From the NCBI RefSeq assembly GCF_000787775.1, contig NZ_BBPM01000011.1, positions 46,553-110,552 of the forward strand: a stretch of DNA of 64,000 nucleotides, given 5' to 3'. Below the pieces are notes generated by a model. That model saw nothing but the letters and a program-made list of their open reading frames with translations, was not told where the DNA came from and searched no databases. The DNA comes from Streptacidiphilus carbonis (GTDB lineage: Bacteria; Actinomycetota; Actinomycetes; Streptomycetales; Streptomycetaceae). Within the stretch, counting starts at the first letter, position 1, and every line of letters starts with the position of its first letter. The position numbers and the translations under genes are program-made. This document shows, one piece after another, positions 24,259-34,074 of this stretch.

Positions 24259-25440
24259 GTGAGTGACACCAAGGGGGACCGCCCCAGGGGCGGCCTGCTG
24301 ATGGGCCGGCCCTTCGGCGTGCCGGTCTATGTGACCCCCACCTGGTTCCTCATCGCCGCCCTGATCACCTGGATCTTCGGCGGTCAGATCGACCTGGTGC
24401 TGCCCGGCCTGGGCCGGGCCCGCTACCTGGTGGCGCTGTTCTTCGCGGTCGCCTTCTACGGCTCGGTGCTGATCCACGAGCTCGCCCACACCGTGGTCGC
24501 GCTGCGGCTGAAGCTGCCGGTGCGCCGGATCCAGCTGCAGTTCTTCGGCGGGGTGTCCGAGATCGAGAAGGAGGCGGAGACCGCCGGGCGCGAGTTCTGG
24601 CTGGCCTTCGCCGGGCCGCTGCTGTCCCTGGTGCTCGGCGGGGTGTTCCTGGCCGCACTGCAGGCGGTGCGCGCCGCCACCGTCCCCGGGGTGCTGCTGG
24701 CCGCGCTGATGCTGAGCAACTTCGTGGTCGCCGTCTTCAACCTGCTGCCCGGCCTGCCGCTGGACGGCGGCCGGATACTGCGCGCCGTGGTCTGGAGACT
24801 CAGCGGCAACCCGATGACCGGGACCGTCGTCGCCGCCTGGGTCGGCAAGGGGCTGGCCGTCCTGGTGCTGGTCGGCATGCCCACCTGGGCGGCCCGGGCC
24901 GACGCCGCCCAGAGCACCGCGTCGGTGCTGATGGACGCGGTGCTGGGCGCGGTGCTGGCCGCCATCATCTGGAACGGGGCGGTCAGCAGCGTCAGGGTCG
25001 CCAGGCTCCGGGAGCACCTGCCCGAGCTGCGGGCCCGCAGCCTGGCCAGGCCGGCCGTGGCGGTGGCCGCCGACACCCCGCTCGCCGAGGCGCTGCGCCG
25101 GTTGGAGCTGGCCGGGGCCCGCGGGCTGGTGGTCGTCGACGGCGCCGGCGAGCCGGTCGCCCTGGTCCGTGAGAACGCCGTCCGCACCATCCCCGACCAC
25201 CGCCGCCCCTGGACCGCGACCGGCGCGGTGGCCCGGGTCCTGGAGCCGGGCCTGCGGATCCCGGCCGACCTGGTCGGCGAGGAACTGCTGGACCAGCTGC
25301 GGGCCAACCCGGCCCCGGAGTACCTGGTGGTCGAGCCGGACGGATCGATGCTGGGGGTACTGGCCGCGGTCGACGTCGAGCAGGCGTTCGCGCTGGCGAT
25401 GGCGGGCCGCTCACCCGTCGCCGAGCCCTCGAACGCCTGA
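24259..25440 (+). CDS. Site-2 protease (M50) with CBS-type C-terminus
   Basis: A 393-residue intramembrane metalloprotease related to SpoIVFB. Zinc motif HELAH at residues 73-77 and the second motif LLPGLPLDGGR near 170 (Asp ligand). About six membrane helices precede a cytoplasmic C-terminal domain (residues about 265-385) resembling a CBS pair (ADTPLAEALRRLELAGARGLVVVD), which would sense nucleotides. It cleaves membrane-embedded substrates such as anti-sigma factors; the target is unknown. GTG 24259 has an AAGGGGG site; GTG 24235 is an in-frame alternative. Confidence 0.9.
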   Translation: MSDTKGDRPRGGLLMGRPFGVPVYVTPTWFLIAALITWIFGGQIDLVLPGLGRARYLVALFFAVAFYGSVLIHELAHTVVALRLKLPVRRIQLQFFGGVSEIEKEAETAGREFWLAFAGPLLSLVLGGVFLAALQAVRAATVPGVLLAALMLSNFVVAVFNLLPGLPLDGGRILRAVVWRLSGNPMTGTVVAAWVGKGLAVLVLVGMPTWAARADAAQSTASVLMDAVLGAVLAAIIWNGAVSSVRVARLREHLPELRARSLARPAVAVAADTPLAEALRRLELAGARGLVVVDGAGEPVALVRENAVRTIPDHRRPWTATGAVARVLEPGLRIPADLVGEELLDQLRANPAPEYLVVEPDGSMLGVLAAVDVEQAFALAMAGRSPVAEPSNA

Positions 25441-25476
25441 CTCCTTCCGATGGTCGGCGGCCCCTTTCGGCTCCTC

Positions 25477-25482
25477 TAGACT
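25477..25482 (+). promoter_or_regulatory. Possible -10 element for a leaderless trmI transcript
   Basis: TAGACT ends 7 nt before the ATG of trmI, and there is no ribosome site. This spacing is what leaderless actinobacterial transcripts show. No clear -35 box. Confidence 0.4.
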
Positions 25483-25489
25483 GGTCCCC

Positions 25490-26422
25490 ATGTCAGAACC
25501 GACCGGCGCCGCCCGCCGCCGCGGGCCCTTCCAGGTCGGGGACCAGGTCCAGCTCACCGACCCCAAGGGACGCCTCCACACCATCACGCTCGAATCCGGC
25601 AAGGCGTTCCACACCCACAAGGGCGCCTTCCCGCACGACGAGCTGATCGGAGCCCCGGAGGGCTCCGTGGTGCGTACCACCGGGAACACCCAGTACCTCG
25701 CGCTGCGCCCCCTGCTCTCCGACTACGTCCTCTCCATGCCGCGCGGCGCCGCGGTGGTCTACCCCAAGGACGCGGGGCAGATCGTCACCATGGCCGACAT
25801 CTTCCCCGGCGCCCGCGTCGTCGAGGCCGGGGTCGGCTCCGGCGCCCTCAGCTGCTCGCTGCTGCGCGCGGTGGGGGACAGCGGGTCGCTGTCCTCCTAC
25901 GAGCGCCGCGAGGACTTCGCCGAGATCGCCCGGGGCAACGTCGAGCGCTACTTCGGCGGCCCGCACCCGGCCTGGAAGCTCACCCTCGGCGACCTCCAGG
26001 ACAACCTGGTGGAGACCGAGGTGGACCGCATGGTCCTGGACATGCTCGCCCCCTGGGAGTGCCTGGACGTGGCCGCCAAGGCCCTGGTGCCGGGCGGGGT
26101 GATCTGCTGCTACGTGGCCACCACCACGCAGCTCTCCCGCACCGTCGAGGCGCTGCGGGAGCACGGCAACTTCACCGAGCCGCAGTCCTGGGAGTCCATG
26201 GTGCGCAACTGGCATGTGGAGGGGCTGGCCGTCCGGCCGGACCACCGCATGATCGGCCACACCGGCTTCCTGCTGACGTCCCGTCGGCTCGCCGACGGCG
26301 TCGAGCCCCCGCTCCGCCGCCGCCGCCCCGCCAAGGGCGCCTACGGCGAGGTGGAGGCCCCCGTGGCCCCCAAGACGGGCCGCTTCCTCAAAATGGCCGA
26401 AGAGGTCCAGGCGGACGAGTAG
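25490..26422 (+). CDS. trmI: tRNA (adenine-58-N1)-methyltransferase TrmI
   Basis: 310 residues. The family makes m1A58 (and in some archaea m1A57) in the T-loop of tRNA as a homotetramer using AdoMet. The N-terminal beta-barrel (FQVGDQVQLTDPKGR) is followed by the Rossmann methyltransferase domain: VVEAGVGSGALS binds AdoMet, and DRMVLDMLAPWE and VPGGVICCYVATTTQ are the substrate-pocket strands. The ATG at 25490 fits the barrel start. In related actinobacteria this gene is usually near the proteasome genes, as here. Confidence 0.95.
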   Translation: MSEPTGAARRRGPFQVGDQVQLTDPKGRLHTITLESGKAFHTHKGAFPHDELIGAPEGSVVRTTGNTQYLALRPLLSDYVLSMPRGAAVVYPKDAGQIVTMADIFPGARVVEAGVGSGALSCSLLRAVGDSGSLSSYERREDFAEIARGNVERYFGGPHPAWKLTLGDLQDNLVETEVDRMVLDMLAPWECLDVAAKALVPGGVICCYVATTTQLSRTVEALREHGNFTEPQSWESMVRNWHVEGLAVRPDHRMIGHTGFLLTSRRLADGVEPPLRRRRPAKGAYGEVEAPVAPKTGRFLKMAEEVQADE

Positions 26423-26432
26423 CCCGGCAGCA

Positions 26433-26508
26433 CCCAGGGGCGCGAGGAACTGCGCGAGTAACCGTGCAGCTCCGTAGAGGGCTGGTCGCAGTTCCCCGCG
26501 CCCCTGGG
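26433..26508. repeat. Large inverted repeat, Streptomyces intergenic type (copy 2)
   Basis: Arms 26433-26454 and 26487-26508 are reverse complements at 21 of 22 positions and share the arm sequence of the element at 5492-5580. It lies 10 nt after trmI and probably serves as its terminator. Confidence 0.75.
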
Positions 26509-26544
26509 GTCTGTGCATGATCCCGCCTGTGGGAGGATCCGCCC

Positions 26545-27093
26545 GTGGCTGAACACTCTCGTTCCACGGCAATCCACTGGATCCCGACCGCCGCCGTCGT
26601 CGGCGGGGTCGTCGCGGGGGCGTTGGCCGTTGCACCGGCCGATGCGGGCACCCTCACTGCGAACGGCCCGCACAGCGTTCCCGCGGCGCAGGCCCCGAAC
26701 CCCGCAGGCCTCGCGCTGCCACTGGCCTGTGACGGTCTGCCAGACCGCATCACCCAGCGCTTCAGCGCCGACACCACCGGCCGCGGCGACATCGTCACCG
26801 TCGTCGCCGCCCGCTGCGCCGCCCCCAACGGAACCCCGCCGGACGGCCTGTTCGTGCTGCGCTTCGGGCCGGACGGCAAGGCCAGGATCGCGGCCACCCT
26901 CATCAAGCCGTCCCAGAACCTCACCGTCCGCACCGCGGCGATCCGCGCCGACGGCAGCATCCACGCCGACGTCGACGGCTACTCCTCCGCCGACGTCCCC
27001 CGCTGCTGCGCCGACCTGCACGACGCCGACACCTGGACGCTCCACGACGGCGCCTACACCCTCGCCGCCAGCACCCCGCTCGCCCAGACGTGA
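26545..27093 (+). CDS. Secreted protein of unknown function
   Basis: 182 residues beginning at GTG 26545 behind a good ribosome site (GGGAGGA). A signal peptide (hydrophobic AAVVGGVVAGALAVAPADA, cleavage near residue 34) precedes a globular part with four cysteines (LACDGL, AARCAA and RCCADL), likely two disulfides. Strand-rich features such as TGRGDIVTVVAARC and DIDG-like turns suggest a beta-sandwich. I do not recognise the family. The 3' end runs into a degenerate tandem repeat. Confidence 0.75.
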   Translation: MAEHSRSTAIHWIPTAAVVGGVVAGALAVAPADAGTLTANGPHSVPAAQAPNPAGLALPLACDGLPDRITQRFSADTTGRGDIVTVVAARCAAPNGTPPDGLFVLRFGPDGKARIAATLIKPSQNLTVRTAAIRADGSIHADVDGYSSADVPRCCADLHDADTWTLHDGAYTLAASTPLAQT

Positions 27094-27182
27094 TCGAGCC
27101 CAGACGTGATCGAACTCAGACGCGATCCAGCCCGGACGGCGACCGAGTCCAGACGCACTCGAACTCGGACGTGATCTAGCTC
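27083..27182. repeat. Degenerate tandem repeat, unit about 16-18 bp
   Basis: About six imperfect copies of a unit like CCAGACGTGATCGAACT run from the last codons of the secreted-protein gene through the gap to the stop of the ferredoxin gene. The unit varies (GTGATC, GCGATC, GCACTC), so the array is old or under weak constraint. Confidence 0.7.
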
Positions 27183-27468
27183 ACACGGCGTCAGGACCGT
27201 ACACCTCGACCAGATCCCTGCTGCGGCGCACATGGATGCAGTCGCCGGGGCACTCCTTGGCCGAATCCACCACGTCCTGAAGCAGCGTCAGCGGCACCGG
27301 GACCGTCGCCCCCGGCTCCGCCAGCAGCTCCTGGTCGTCACCCTTCACATACGCGAGCCCGTCGATGTCGAGCTCGAAGACCTCGGGCGCGTACTGCACA
27401 CAGATGCCGTCCCCGGTGCAGAGATCCTGGTCGATCCACACCTCGAGTGGCTCGTCCTGCGAGGACAT
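27181..27468 (-). CDS. Ferredoxin, single cluster
   Basis: A 95-residue acidic ferredoxin. Cluster ligands appear as Cys17-x5-Cys23 (CTGDGIC) and Cys73 and Cys77 (ECPGDCIHV). The middle position of the first motif is Asp20 instead of Cys, as in 3Fe-4S or Asp-ligated 4Fe-4S ferredoxins that serve P450s and other oxygenases. It is divergent from arc, 286 bp away; a ferredoxin at this place is a common arrangement beside actinobacterial arc genes. It could be an electron donor for the P450 at 54989, but that is only a possibility. Confidence 0.92.
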   Translation of the reverse strand: MSSQDEPLEVWIDQDLCTGDGICVQYAPEVFELDIDGLAYVKGDDQELLAEPGATVPVPLTLLQDVVDSAKECPGDCIHVRRSRDLVEVYGPDAV

Positions 27469-27754
27469 ACCGTCCGCCGTTCCTGGTCACGGGGCCGTTG
27501 TTCCGCGACCCCTTATTCCCGCCATCGGTACAGAGCTGGAACCCCGCCCGGTGCAACGCGATCGAACTTGACCCGCTCGACAATACAACTGGTCGCTTCC
27601 CGGCGTCGCCGAGTGGGTATCCCACTACCGAGGGGACGTGCGCAAGGGTGAAGATCAGACACACCCCTTCCGACTTTCTGATCTAGGGGTTCCAACGCTT
27701 CCCTGCCCGGGTAGGGTCGGGACACGTTCAGCTCCCCCGGAGGAGGTGAGGACC

Positions 27755-29521
27755 GTGGCAGCCCACGACGATGACTACACCCGCGGCGGCAGGCCCGCAC
27801 GGGGTTCTGAGGAAGCCCTCAGTCAGGTTTCCTTTCTCGAGCAGGAGATTGCTGTCCTGCGCCGCAAAATCGCAGAATCGCCGCGCCACACGAGGATCCT
27901 CGAGGAGCGTGTCGTTGAACTGCAGACCAACCTGGCCGGAGTCACCGCTCAGAACGAGCGGCTCGCCTCCACCCTGAGGGAGGCCCGCGACCAGATCGTG
28001 GCCCTCAAGGAGGAAGTGGACCGGCTCGCCCAGCCGCCGGCCGGCTTCGGCACCTTCCTGTCCGCCAACGAGGACGGGACCGCCGACATCTTCACCGGCG
28101 GCCGCAAGCTGCGGGTGAACGTCAGCCCCAGCCTGCCCCTGGACGAGCTCACGCGCGGCCAGGAGGTGATGCTCAACGAGGCCCTCAACATCGTCGACGC
28201 GATGGAGTTCGAGAGCATCGGCGACATCGTCACCCTCAAGGAAGTCCTCGAGGACGGCGAGCGCGCCCTGGTCACCGGGCACACCGACGAGGAGCGGGTG
28301 GTCCGGCTCGCCGAGCCGCTGCGCGACGTGACGCTCCGCCCCGGCGACGCCCTGCTGCTGGAGCCCCGCTCCGGCTACGTCTACGAGGTCGTGCCCAAGA
28401 GCGAGGTCGAGGAGCTGGTCCTCGAAGAGGTCCCGGACATCGACTACGACCGGATCGGCGGCCTCGGCCAGCAGATCGAGCAGATCCGCGACGCGGTGGA
28501 GCTCCCGTACCTGCACGCCGAGCTCTTCAAGGAGTACGAGCTGCGCCCGCCCAAGGGCGTGCTGCTCTACGGCCCGCCCGGCTGCGGCAAGACCCTGATC
28601 GCCAAGGCGGTGGCCAACTCCCTGGCCAAGAAGGTGGCGGAAGTCACCGGACAGCCCCAGGGAAAGAGCTACTTCCTCAACATCAAGGGTCCCGAGCTGC
28701 TCAACAAGTACGTCGGCGAGACCGAGCGGCAGATCCGCCTGGTCTTCCAGCGGGCCCGTGAGAAGGCCAGCGAGGGCACCCCGGTCATCGTCTTCTTCGA
28801 CGAGATGGAGTCGCTGTTCCGCACCCGCGGATCCGGTGTCAGCTCGGACGTGGAGAACACCATCGTCCCGCAGCTGCTCGCCGAGATCGACGGCGTGGAG
28901 GGGCTGGAGAACGTCATCGTCATCGGCGCCTCCAACCGCGAGGACATGATCGACCCGGCGATCCTGCGGCCGGGCCGGCTCGACGTCAAGATCAAGATCG
29001 AGCGGCCGGACGCCGAGGCGGCCAAGGACATCTTCAGCAAGTACCTGAAGAACTCCCTCCCGCTGCACCCGGACGACGTCAAGGAGCACGGCTCCTCGGT
29101 GGACGCCACCGTCGACGCCATGATCCAGGCCGTCGTCGAGCGGATGTACACCGAGACCGAGGAGAACCGCTTCCTGGAGGTCACCTACGCCAACGGCGAC
29201 AAGGAGGTCCTGTACTTCAAGGACTTCAACTCCGGAGCGATGATCCAGAACATCGTCGACCGGTCGAAGAAGATGGCCATCAAGGACTTCCTCGACCACG
29301 GGCAGCGCGGTCTGCGCGTCTCCCACCTGCTCGCCGCCTGCGTGGACGAGTTCAAGGAGAACGAGGACCTGCCCAACACCACCAACCCGGACGACTGGGC
29401 CCGCATCTCCGGCAAGAAGGGCGAGCGGATCGTGTTCATCCGCACACTCGTCACCGGCAAGCAGGGCGCCGACTCCGGCCGCTCCATCGACACTGTCGCC
29501 AACACGGGGCAGTACCTGTAG
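27755..29521 (+). CDS. arc: Proteasome-associated AAA+ ATPase Arc/Mpa
   Basis: 588 residues, the usual Arc length. It forms the hexameric ring that recognises Pup and threads pupylated proteins into the 20S core. Seen: coiled coil at about residues 18-92 (binds Pup), a double OB domain (about 95-225), AAA+ with Walker A GPPGCGKT (273-280) and Walker B VFFDEM (Asp349, Glu350), and the C-terminal GQYL that docks into the PrcA ring pockets. GTG at 27755 has a strong GGAGGAGGTGAGG site; the extension to 27638 is not coding-like. Confidence 0.98.
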   Translation: MAAHDDDYTRGGRPARGSEEALSQVSFLEQEIAVLRRKIAESPRHTRILEERVVELQTNLAGVTAQNERLASTLREARDQIVALKEEVDRLAQPPAGFGTFLSANEDGTADIFTGGRKLRVNVSPSLPLDELTRGQEVMLNEALNIVDAMEFESIGDIVTLKEVLEDGERALVTGHTDEERVVRLAEPLRDVTLRPGDALLLEPRSGYVYEVVPKSEVEELVLEEVPDIDYDRIGGLGQQIEQIRDAVELPYLHAELFKEYELRPPKGVLLYGPPGCGKTLIAKAVANSLAKKVAEVTGQPQGKSYFLNIKGPELLNKYVGETERQIRLVFQRAREKASEGTPVIVFFDEMESLFRTRGSGVSSDVENTIVPQLLAEIDGVEGLENVIVIGASNREDMIDPAILRPGRLDVKIKIERPDAEAAKDIFSKYLKNSLPLHPDDVKEHGSSVDATVDAMIQAVVERMYTETEENRFLEVTYANGDKEVLYFKDFNSGAMIQNIVDRSKKMAIKDFLDHGQRGLRVSHLLAACVDEFKENEDLPNTTNPDDWARISGKKGERIVFIRTLVTGKQGADSGRSIDTVANTGQYL

Positions 29522-29532
29522 GAAAGGCTGCC

Positions 29533-29572
29533 ACCGTCCGGCTGCGGGTGAGTCTGCCCGTAGCCGGACGGT
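29533..29572 (+). terminator. Hairpin between arc and dop
   Basis: An 11-bp perfect stem (29533-29543 with 29562-29572) starts 12 nt after the arc stop. It would separate arc from dop transcription or attenuate it; no T-tract. Confidence 0.55.
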
Positions 29573-29706
29573 TCGCGTCCGCACCCTGTCTTGAACAACC
29601 TCGGGCAGTGATCTGCCGGTTGTCAGTGAGCAGTTCTAGGCTCGGGTTACCGAACCGGGCCGACCGCAGGCGGCGAGTCGTCAGCGGCAGTTCGAAGGAG
29701 GGCCGC

Positions 29707-31218
29707 ATGACTGTACGGCGCGTAATGGGAATCGAGACGGAGTACGGGATCTCCGTCCCGGGGCACCCCAACGCCAATGCCATGCTCACCTCGTCGCAGG
29801 TGGTCAATGCCTACGCCGCGGCGATGCACCGGGCCCGGCGGGCGCGGTGGGACTTCGAGGAGGAGAACCCGCTGCGCGACGCCCGCGGGTTCGACCTGGC
29901 CAGGGACAACGCCGACGCCAGCCAGCTGACCGACGAGGACATCGGCCTCGCCAACATCATCCTGACCAACGGCGCCCGGTTCTACGTGGACCACGCCCAC
30001 CCCGAGTACAGCTCGCCCGAGGTCACCAACCCCCGCGACGCCGTGCTCTGGGACAAGGCCGGCGAGCGGATCATGGAAGAGGCCGCCAACCGCGCCCTCC
30101 AGGTCCCCGGCGCCCACCCGATCCACCTGTACAAGAACAACACCGACAACAAGGGCGCCTCCTACGGCACCCATGAGAACTACCTGATGGCGCGGTCGAC
30201 CCCGTTCGCCGACATCGTCCGGCACCTCACCCCCTTCTTCGTCTCCCGGCAGGTGGTCACCGGCGCGGGCCGGGTCGGCATCAACCAGGACGGCTCGGCC
30301 GACGGCTTCCAGATCAGCCAGCGCGCCGACTACTTCGAGGTCGAGGTCGGCCTGGAGACCACGCTCAAACGGCCCATCATCAACACCCGCGACGAGCCGC
30401 ACGCCGACGCGGAGAAGTACCGCAGGCTGCACGTCATCATCGGCGACGCCAACCTCTCCGAGGTCTCCACCTACCTCAAGCTGGGCACCACCGCACTGGT
30501 GCTGTCCATGATCGAGGACGGCTTCATCGGCGTCGACCTGGTCGTGGACCAGCCGGTGCGGACCCTGCACCGGGTCTCCCACGACCCCGACCTGGGCTAC
30601 CTGCTCTCGCTGCGCAGCGGGCGGAAACTGACGGCCGTACAGCTCCAGATGGAGTACTGCGAGTTGGCCCGCAAGTACGTCGAGGACCGCTTCGGCGCCG
30701 ACGCGGACGAGCAGACCCGCGACATCCTGGACCGCTGGGAGGACGTGCTCGGCCGGCTGGAGCGGGACCCGATGAGCCTGTCCCGGCAGCTGGACTGGAT
30801 CGCCAAGCGGGAGATCCTGGAGGGCTACCGCCAGCGGGACGGCCTGGGCTGGGACAACCCCCGACTGCACCTGGTCGACCTGCAGTACGCCGACGTGAGG
30901 GCCGAGAAGGGCCTCTACAACCGCCTGGTGGACCGCGGGCGGATGGAGCGGCTGCTCACCGAGCCGGAGGTGCTCAGGGCGGCCCACAAGCCGCCGGAGG
31001 ACACCCGCGCCTACTTCCGCGGCCGCTGCCTGGAGCAGTACGCAGACCACGTGGCGGCGGCCTCCTGGGACTCGGTCATCTTCGACCTCCCGGGCCGCGA
31101 CTCGCTCCAGCGGGTCCCCACCCTGGAGCCGCTGCGCGGCACCAGGAAGCACGTCAAGGCCCTGCTGGACCGCTGCCGCACGGCCGAGGAGCTGGTCCGG
31201 GTGCTCTCGGGCGGCTGA
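29707..31218 (+). CDS. dop: Pup deamidase/depupylase Dop
   Basis: 503 residues of the carboxylate-amine/glutamine-synthetase-like fold shared with PafA. Dop removes Pup from substrates and, where Pup ends in Gln, deamidates it. Seen: GIETEYGIS (metal-binding Glu10), the Dop-specific loop around residues 41-75, the catalytic Asp95 in [10 protein letters not shown], and [19 protein letters not shown], which is nearly repeated in PafA. The ATG at 29707 has GAAGGAGG upstream. As Pup here ends in Glu, depupylation must be the main role. Confidence 0.97.
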   Translation: MTVRRVMGIETEYGISVPGHPNANAMLTSSQVVNAYAAAMHRARRARWDFEEENPLRDARGFDLARDNADASQLTDEDIGLANIILTNGARFYVDHAHPEYSSPEVTNPRDAVLWDKAGERIMEEAANRALQVPGAHPIHLYKNNTDNKGASYGTHENYLMARSTPFADIVRHLTPFFVSRQVVTGAGRVGINQDGSADGFQISQRADYFEVEVGLETTLKRPIINTRDEPHADAEKYRRLHVIIGDANLSEVSTYLKLGTTALVLSMIEDGFIGVDLVVDQPVRTLHRVSHDPDLGYLLSLRSGRKLTAVQLQMEYCELARKYVEDRFGADADEQTRDILDRWEDVLGRLERDPMSLSRQLDWIAKREILEGYRQRDGLGWDNPRLHLVDLQYADVRAEKGLYNRLVDRGRMERLLTEPEVLRAAHKPPEDTRAYFRGRCLEQYADHVAAASWDSVIFDLPGRDSLQRVPTLEPLRGTRKHVKALLDRCRTAEELVRVLSGG

Positions 31219-31419
31219 ACGCCAGTCTGAACATCTGTCCGCTTCAGGCGTAACCGGAGGGTGACGGGGAGCTACGAAGGGTGAAGCCCGACGGCGTGGG
31301 CATCATCGGGACAGCACCAGTCGTTGTAGTGACGGATCTAAAACACAGGGCGGTTGTCACCCCTCGTGTATAGGGTCTGACCAGCAGTACCGGACACGAT
31401 CGAGCGGGGTGTGAGGGAC

Positions 31420-31638
31420 ATGGCGACCAAGGACACCGGCGGTGGGCAGCAGCGGGCGAACCGCTCCTCCGAGGAGGTCGAGGAGACCGAGGCAGAGGCG
31501 AACGAGGCCTCCGACCTCAAGGAGCGCAAGGCGAAGCTCGACGACGACGTGGACGCGGTACTCGACGACATCGACGAGATCCTCGAGTCGGATGCAGAGT
31601 CCTTTGTCCGGTCATACGTACAAAAAGGCGGAGAGTAG
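31420..31638 (+). CDS. pup: Prokaryotic ubiquitin-like protein Pup
   Basis: 72 residues, mostly disordered and acidic, with the helix-forming middle (SDLKERKAKLDDDVDAVLDD) that binds Arc and the C-terminal VQKGGE. The final residue is Glu (GAG codon before the stop at 31636), the form ligated by PafA to substrate lysines without prior deamidation. ATG 31420 fits; an in-frame GTG at 31411 would add three residues. The endonuclease VII-like gene starts 6 nt after the stop. Confidence 0.98.
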   Translation: MATKDTGGGQQRANRSSEEVEETEAEANEASDLKERKAKLDDDVDAVLDDIDEILESDAESFVRSYVQKGGE

Positions 31639-31643
31639 ACGAT

Positions 31644-32288
31644 ATGTCCGATTCGACCGATAAGGTCTGTCGCGATTGCGGTGAGGTCAAATCGGCATCG
31701 GAATTCTGGAGGCGGGCCGGCTCTCCGGACGGACTCGCGTACTACTGCAAACCGTGCTTCAAGGTGCGGAATCTTGGAACGCGGCGTAAGCGCTCGGAGC
31801 GGGAAGGGCGGCAGGAGCGTCGCTTCATCCCTCGGCAGGAGACTCCCGAGGGTATGAAGTTCTGTCTGGACTGCGAAACGGTCAAGCCGCTGGATGATTT
31901 CCCACGCAACCGCAATACAGGCGATGGTCGAACCACCTACTGCAAGCCTTGCCACAATGCCCGAGGGCTTGAGTCGAGGGTCCGGCTTCATGGCAGCACT
32001 CGTCACTACCACCTGACGAGACGCTATGGTCTCGGCTCAGCCGAGGTCGCCGCCATGATCGACGCACAGATGGGTGTCTGTGCGATCTGTCTGACTCCGG
32101 GCCCGGAACATGTGGATCACGACCACAAAACGGGTAGGGTCCGAGCCATCCTCTGCTTCAACTGCAATGGCGGGCTGGGGCAGTTCAAGGACCGGCCCGA
32201 CCTGCTCCGCCGTGGGGCCGACTATCTGGAAGGGAACGTGTGGAAGCCAACACTCGTGGCACCGGGCGTCTACCGGCTGCCTTCTTGA
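31644..32288 (+). CDS. Endonuclease VII-like protein with duplicated zinc ribbons
   Basis: 214 residues. Two tandem zinc ribbons (Cys9/12/35/38 and Cys74/77/100/103, each CxxC...YCKPC) precede a recombination endonuclease VII-type HNH core: CAIC (146-149), HVDHDHKTG (156-164) and CFNC (171-174). The family is named after phage T4 Holliday-junction nuclease gp49. Third-position GC is plainly lower than in the flanking proteasome genes, hinting at a foreign origin. It lies between pup and prcB and overlaps prcB by 49 nt. Nuclease activity and any link to proteolysis are inferred. Confidence 0.88.
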   Translation: MSDSTDKVCRDCGEVKSASEFWRRAGSPDGLAYYCKPCFKVRNLGTRRKRSEREGRQERRFIPRQETPEGMKFCLDCETVKPLDDFPRNRNTGDGRTTYCKPCHNARGLESRVRLHGSTRHYHLTRRYGLGSAEVAAMIDAQMGVCAICLTPGPEHVDHDHKTGRVRAILCFNCNGGLGQFKDRPDLLRRGADYLEGNVWKPTLVAPGVYRLPS

Positions 32289-33085
32289 CGCCGGGTTCGT
32301 CGTCCTTCGTCGAATTCCTGGCGGACCATCAGCCGGAGCTGCTCCCCGGCCGCCGGACCCTGCCGGCCGGGCTGCAGCCGCTGGAGGCTCCGCACGGCAC
32401 CACCATCGTGTCCGTCACCTTCGACGGCGGGGTGATCCTGGCCGGTGACCGCCGGGCCACCATGGGGAACCTGATCGCCCAGCGGGACATCGAGAAGGTG
32501 TTCCCGGCGGACGAGTACTCCGCCGTCGGCATCGCCGGCACCGCCGGCCTCGCCGTGGAGATGGTGCGCCTGTTCCAACTGGAACTGGAGCACTACGAGA
32601 AGATCGAGGGCACCCAGCTCTCCCTGGAGGGCAAGGCCAACCGCCTCACCACCATGATCCGCGGCAACCTCGGCATGGCCATGCAGGGTCTGGCCGTGGT
32701 GCCCCTCTTCGCCGGCTACGACCTGGACCTCGGCCGGGGCCGGATCTTCAGCTACGACGTCACCGGCGGCCGCTCCGAGGAGGTCGGCTTCGCCGCGACC
32801 GGCTCGGGCTCGTTGTTCGCCAAGGGCTCGCTGAAGAAGCTGTACCGCTCCGACCTGACGGCCGAACAGGCCACCACAGCCGTCGTCCAGGCGCTCTACG
32901 ACGCCGCCGACGACGACTCCGCCACCGGCGGCCCGGACCTGACCCGCGGAATCTTCCCGATCGTCGGCGTCATCACCGAGGACGGCTTCCGCCGCCTCCC
33001 CGACGACGAGGTCGGCGCGCTGGCCCGGAGCATCCTGGACCACCGGCTGGAGCACCCCAACGGCCCGCAGGCCGGGCTGCTCTAG
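32240..33085 (+). CDS. prcB: 20S proteasome beta subunit
   Basis: 281 residues with a 53-residue propeptide and the catalytic Thr54 ([13 protein letters not shown]). Processing after Gly53 exposes the N-terminal nucleophile of the proteolytic chamber. Lys and Asp partners are in GDRRATM and RDIEKVF. The GTG start at 32240 lies inside the endonuclease gene, behind GGAAGGGA; the propeptide start VEANTRGTG is the one usual in Streptomyces, so the overlap appears real. Confidence 0.97.
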   Translation: MEANTRGTGRLPAAFLTPGSSSFVEFLADHQPELLPGRRTLPAGLQPLEAPHGTTIVSVTFDGGVILAGDRRATMGNLIAQRDIEKVFPADEYSAVGIAGTAGLAVEMVRLFQLELEHYEKIEGTQLSLEGKANRLTTMIRGNLGMAMQGLAVVPLFAGYDLDLGRGRIFSYDVTGGRSEEVGFAATGSGSLFAKGSLKKLYRSDLTAEQATTAVVQALYDAADDDSATGGPDLTRGIFPIVGVITEDGFRRLPDDEVGALARSILDHRLEHPNGPQAGLL

Positions 33086-33139
33086 TCCCCTCTGTCTCCC
33101 TACACCACTCACCTCGACTCCAGATAGGGGCGACAGCCG

Positions 33140-33940
33140 GTGTCGACGCCGTTCTACGTCTCACCCCAGCAGGCCATGGCCGACCGCGCCGAGTACGCCC
33201 GCAAGGGCATCGCCCGCGGCCGCAGCGTGGTCGTGCTCACCTACGCCGACGGCATCGTCTTCGTGGCGGAGAACACCTCCCGGGCGCTGCACAAGGTCTC
33301 CGAGATCTACGACCGCATCGCCTTCGCCGCGGTCGGCCGCTACAACGAGTTCGAGAACCTGCGGATCGGCGGCGTCCGCTACGCCGACCTGCGCGGCTAC
33401 TCCTACGACCGGGCCGACGTCAACGCCCGCGGTTTGGCGAACGTCTACGCCCAGACCCTGGGCACCATCTTCTCCTCCACCGGTGAGAAGCCGTACGAGG
33501 TGGAGCTGATCGTCGCCGAGGTCGGCAAGAGTCCGCACGACGACCAGATCTACCGGCTCACCCCGGACGGCTCGGTCGTCGACGAGCAGCACACCGTCGC
33601 GGTCGGCGGCAACTCCGAATCCATCAGCACCTACCTCCAGCAGCGCCACGCGGAGGGGCTGACCCTCCCCGAGGCGCTGAAGCTCGCGGTCGAGAGCCTG
33701 GCCCGGGACCCCAACGGCGGTCAGGCCCGCACGCTGACCCAGGATCAGCTGGAGGTCGCGGTGCTGGACCGCGGCCGCTGGCAGCAGCGCAAGTTCAAGC
33801 GCCTGACCGGCGGCCAGCTGGGCCGGCTGCTGGCCGGCGACGAGAGCGCAGCAGGAGACGAGGACGAGACCCCGCCCGAGGCATCCCCCGACCCGGTGGA
33901 TACGGCCGAGGCACCGCCGGAGACTCCGACCGAGGACTGA
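33140..33940 (+). CDS. prcA: 20S proteasome alpha subunit
   Basis: 266 residues. PrcA forms the outer rings that gate the chamber and dock Arc. The N-terminal gating segment [22 protein letters not shown] is followed by a Ntn-fold without catalytic Thr, and a Pro/Glu/Asp-rich tail (about residues 235-266) that is typical of Streptomyces PrcA. GTG start 54 nt after prcB. Confidence 0.97.
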   Translation: MSTPFYVSPQQAMADRAEYARKGIARGRSVVVLTYADGIVFVAENTSRALHKVSEIYDRIAFAAVGRYNEFENLRIGGVRYADLRGYSYDRADVNARGLANVYAQTLGTIFSSTGEKPYEVELIVAEVGKSPHDDQIYRLTPDGSVVDEQHTVAVGGNSESISTYLQQRHAEGLTLPEALKLAVESLARDPNGGQARTLTQDQLEVAVLDRGRWQQRKFKRLTGGQLGRLLAGDESAAGDEDETPPEASPDPVDTAEAPPETPTED

Positions 33941-34074
33941 TCCCGCTCGCGCCGGAGGGCAGGGCGACGGCATGCCCTCCGGCTCCGATTTCGGTTTCGG
34001 ACGGTGTCCGACCGTGCACATTGTGAAGCAGGGCACATTCTGACTGACGGCCGTCCCGGCAAAGGGGAGACACC

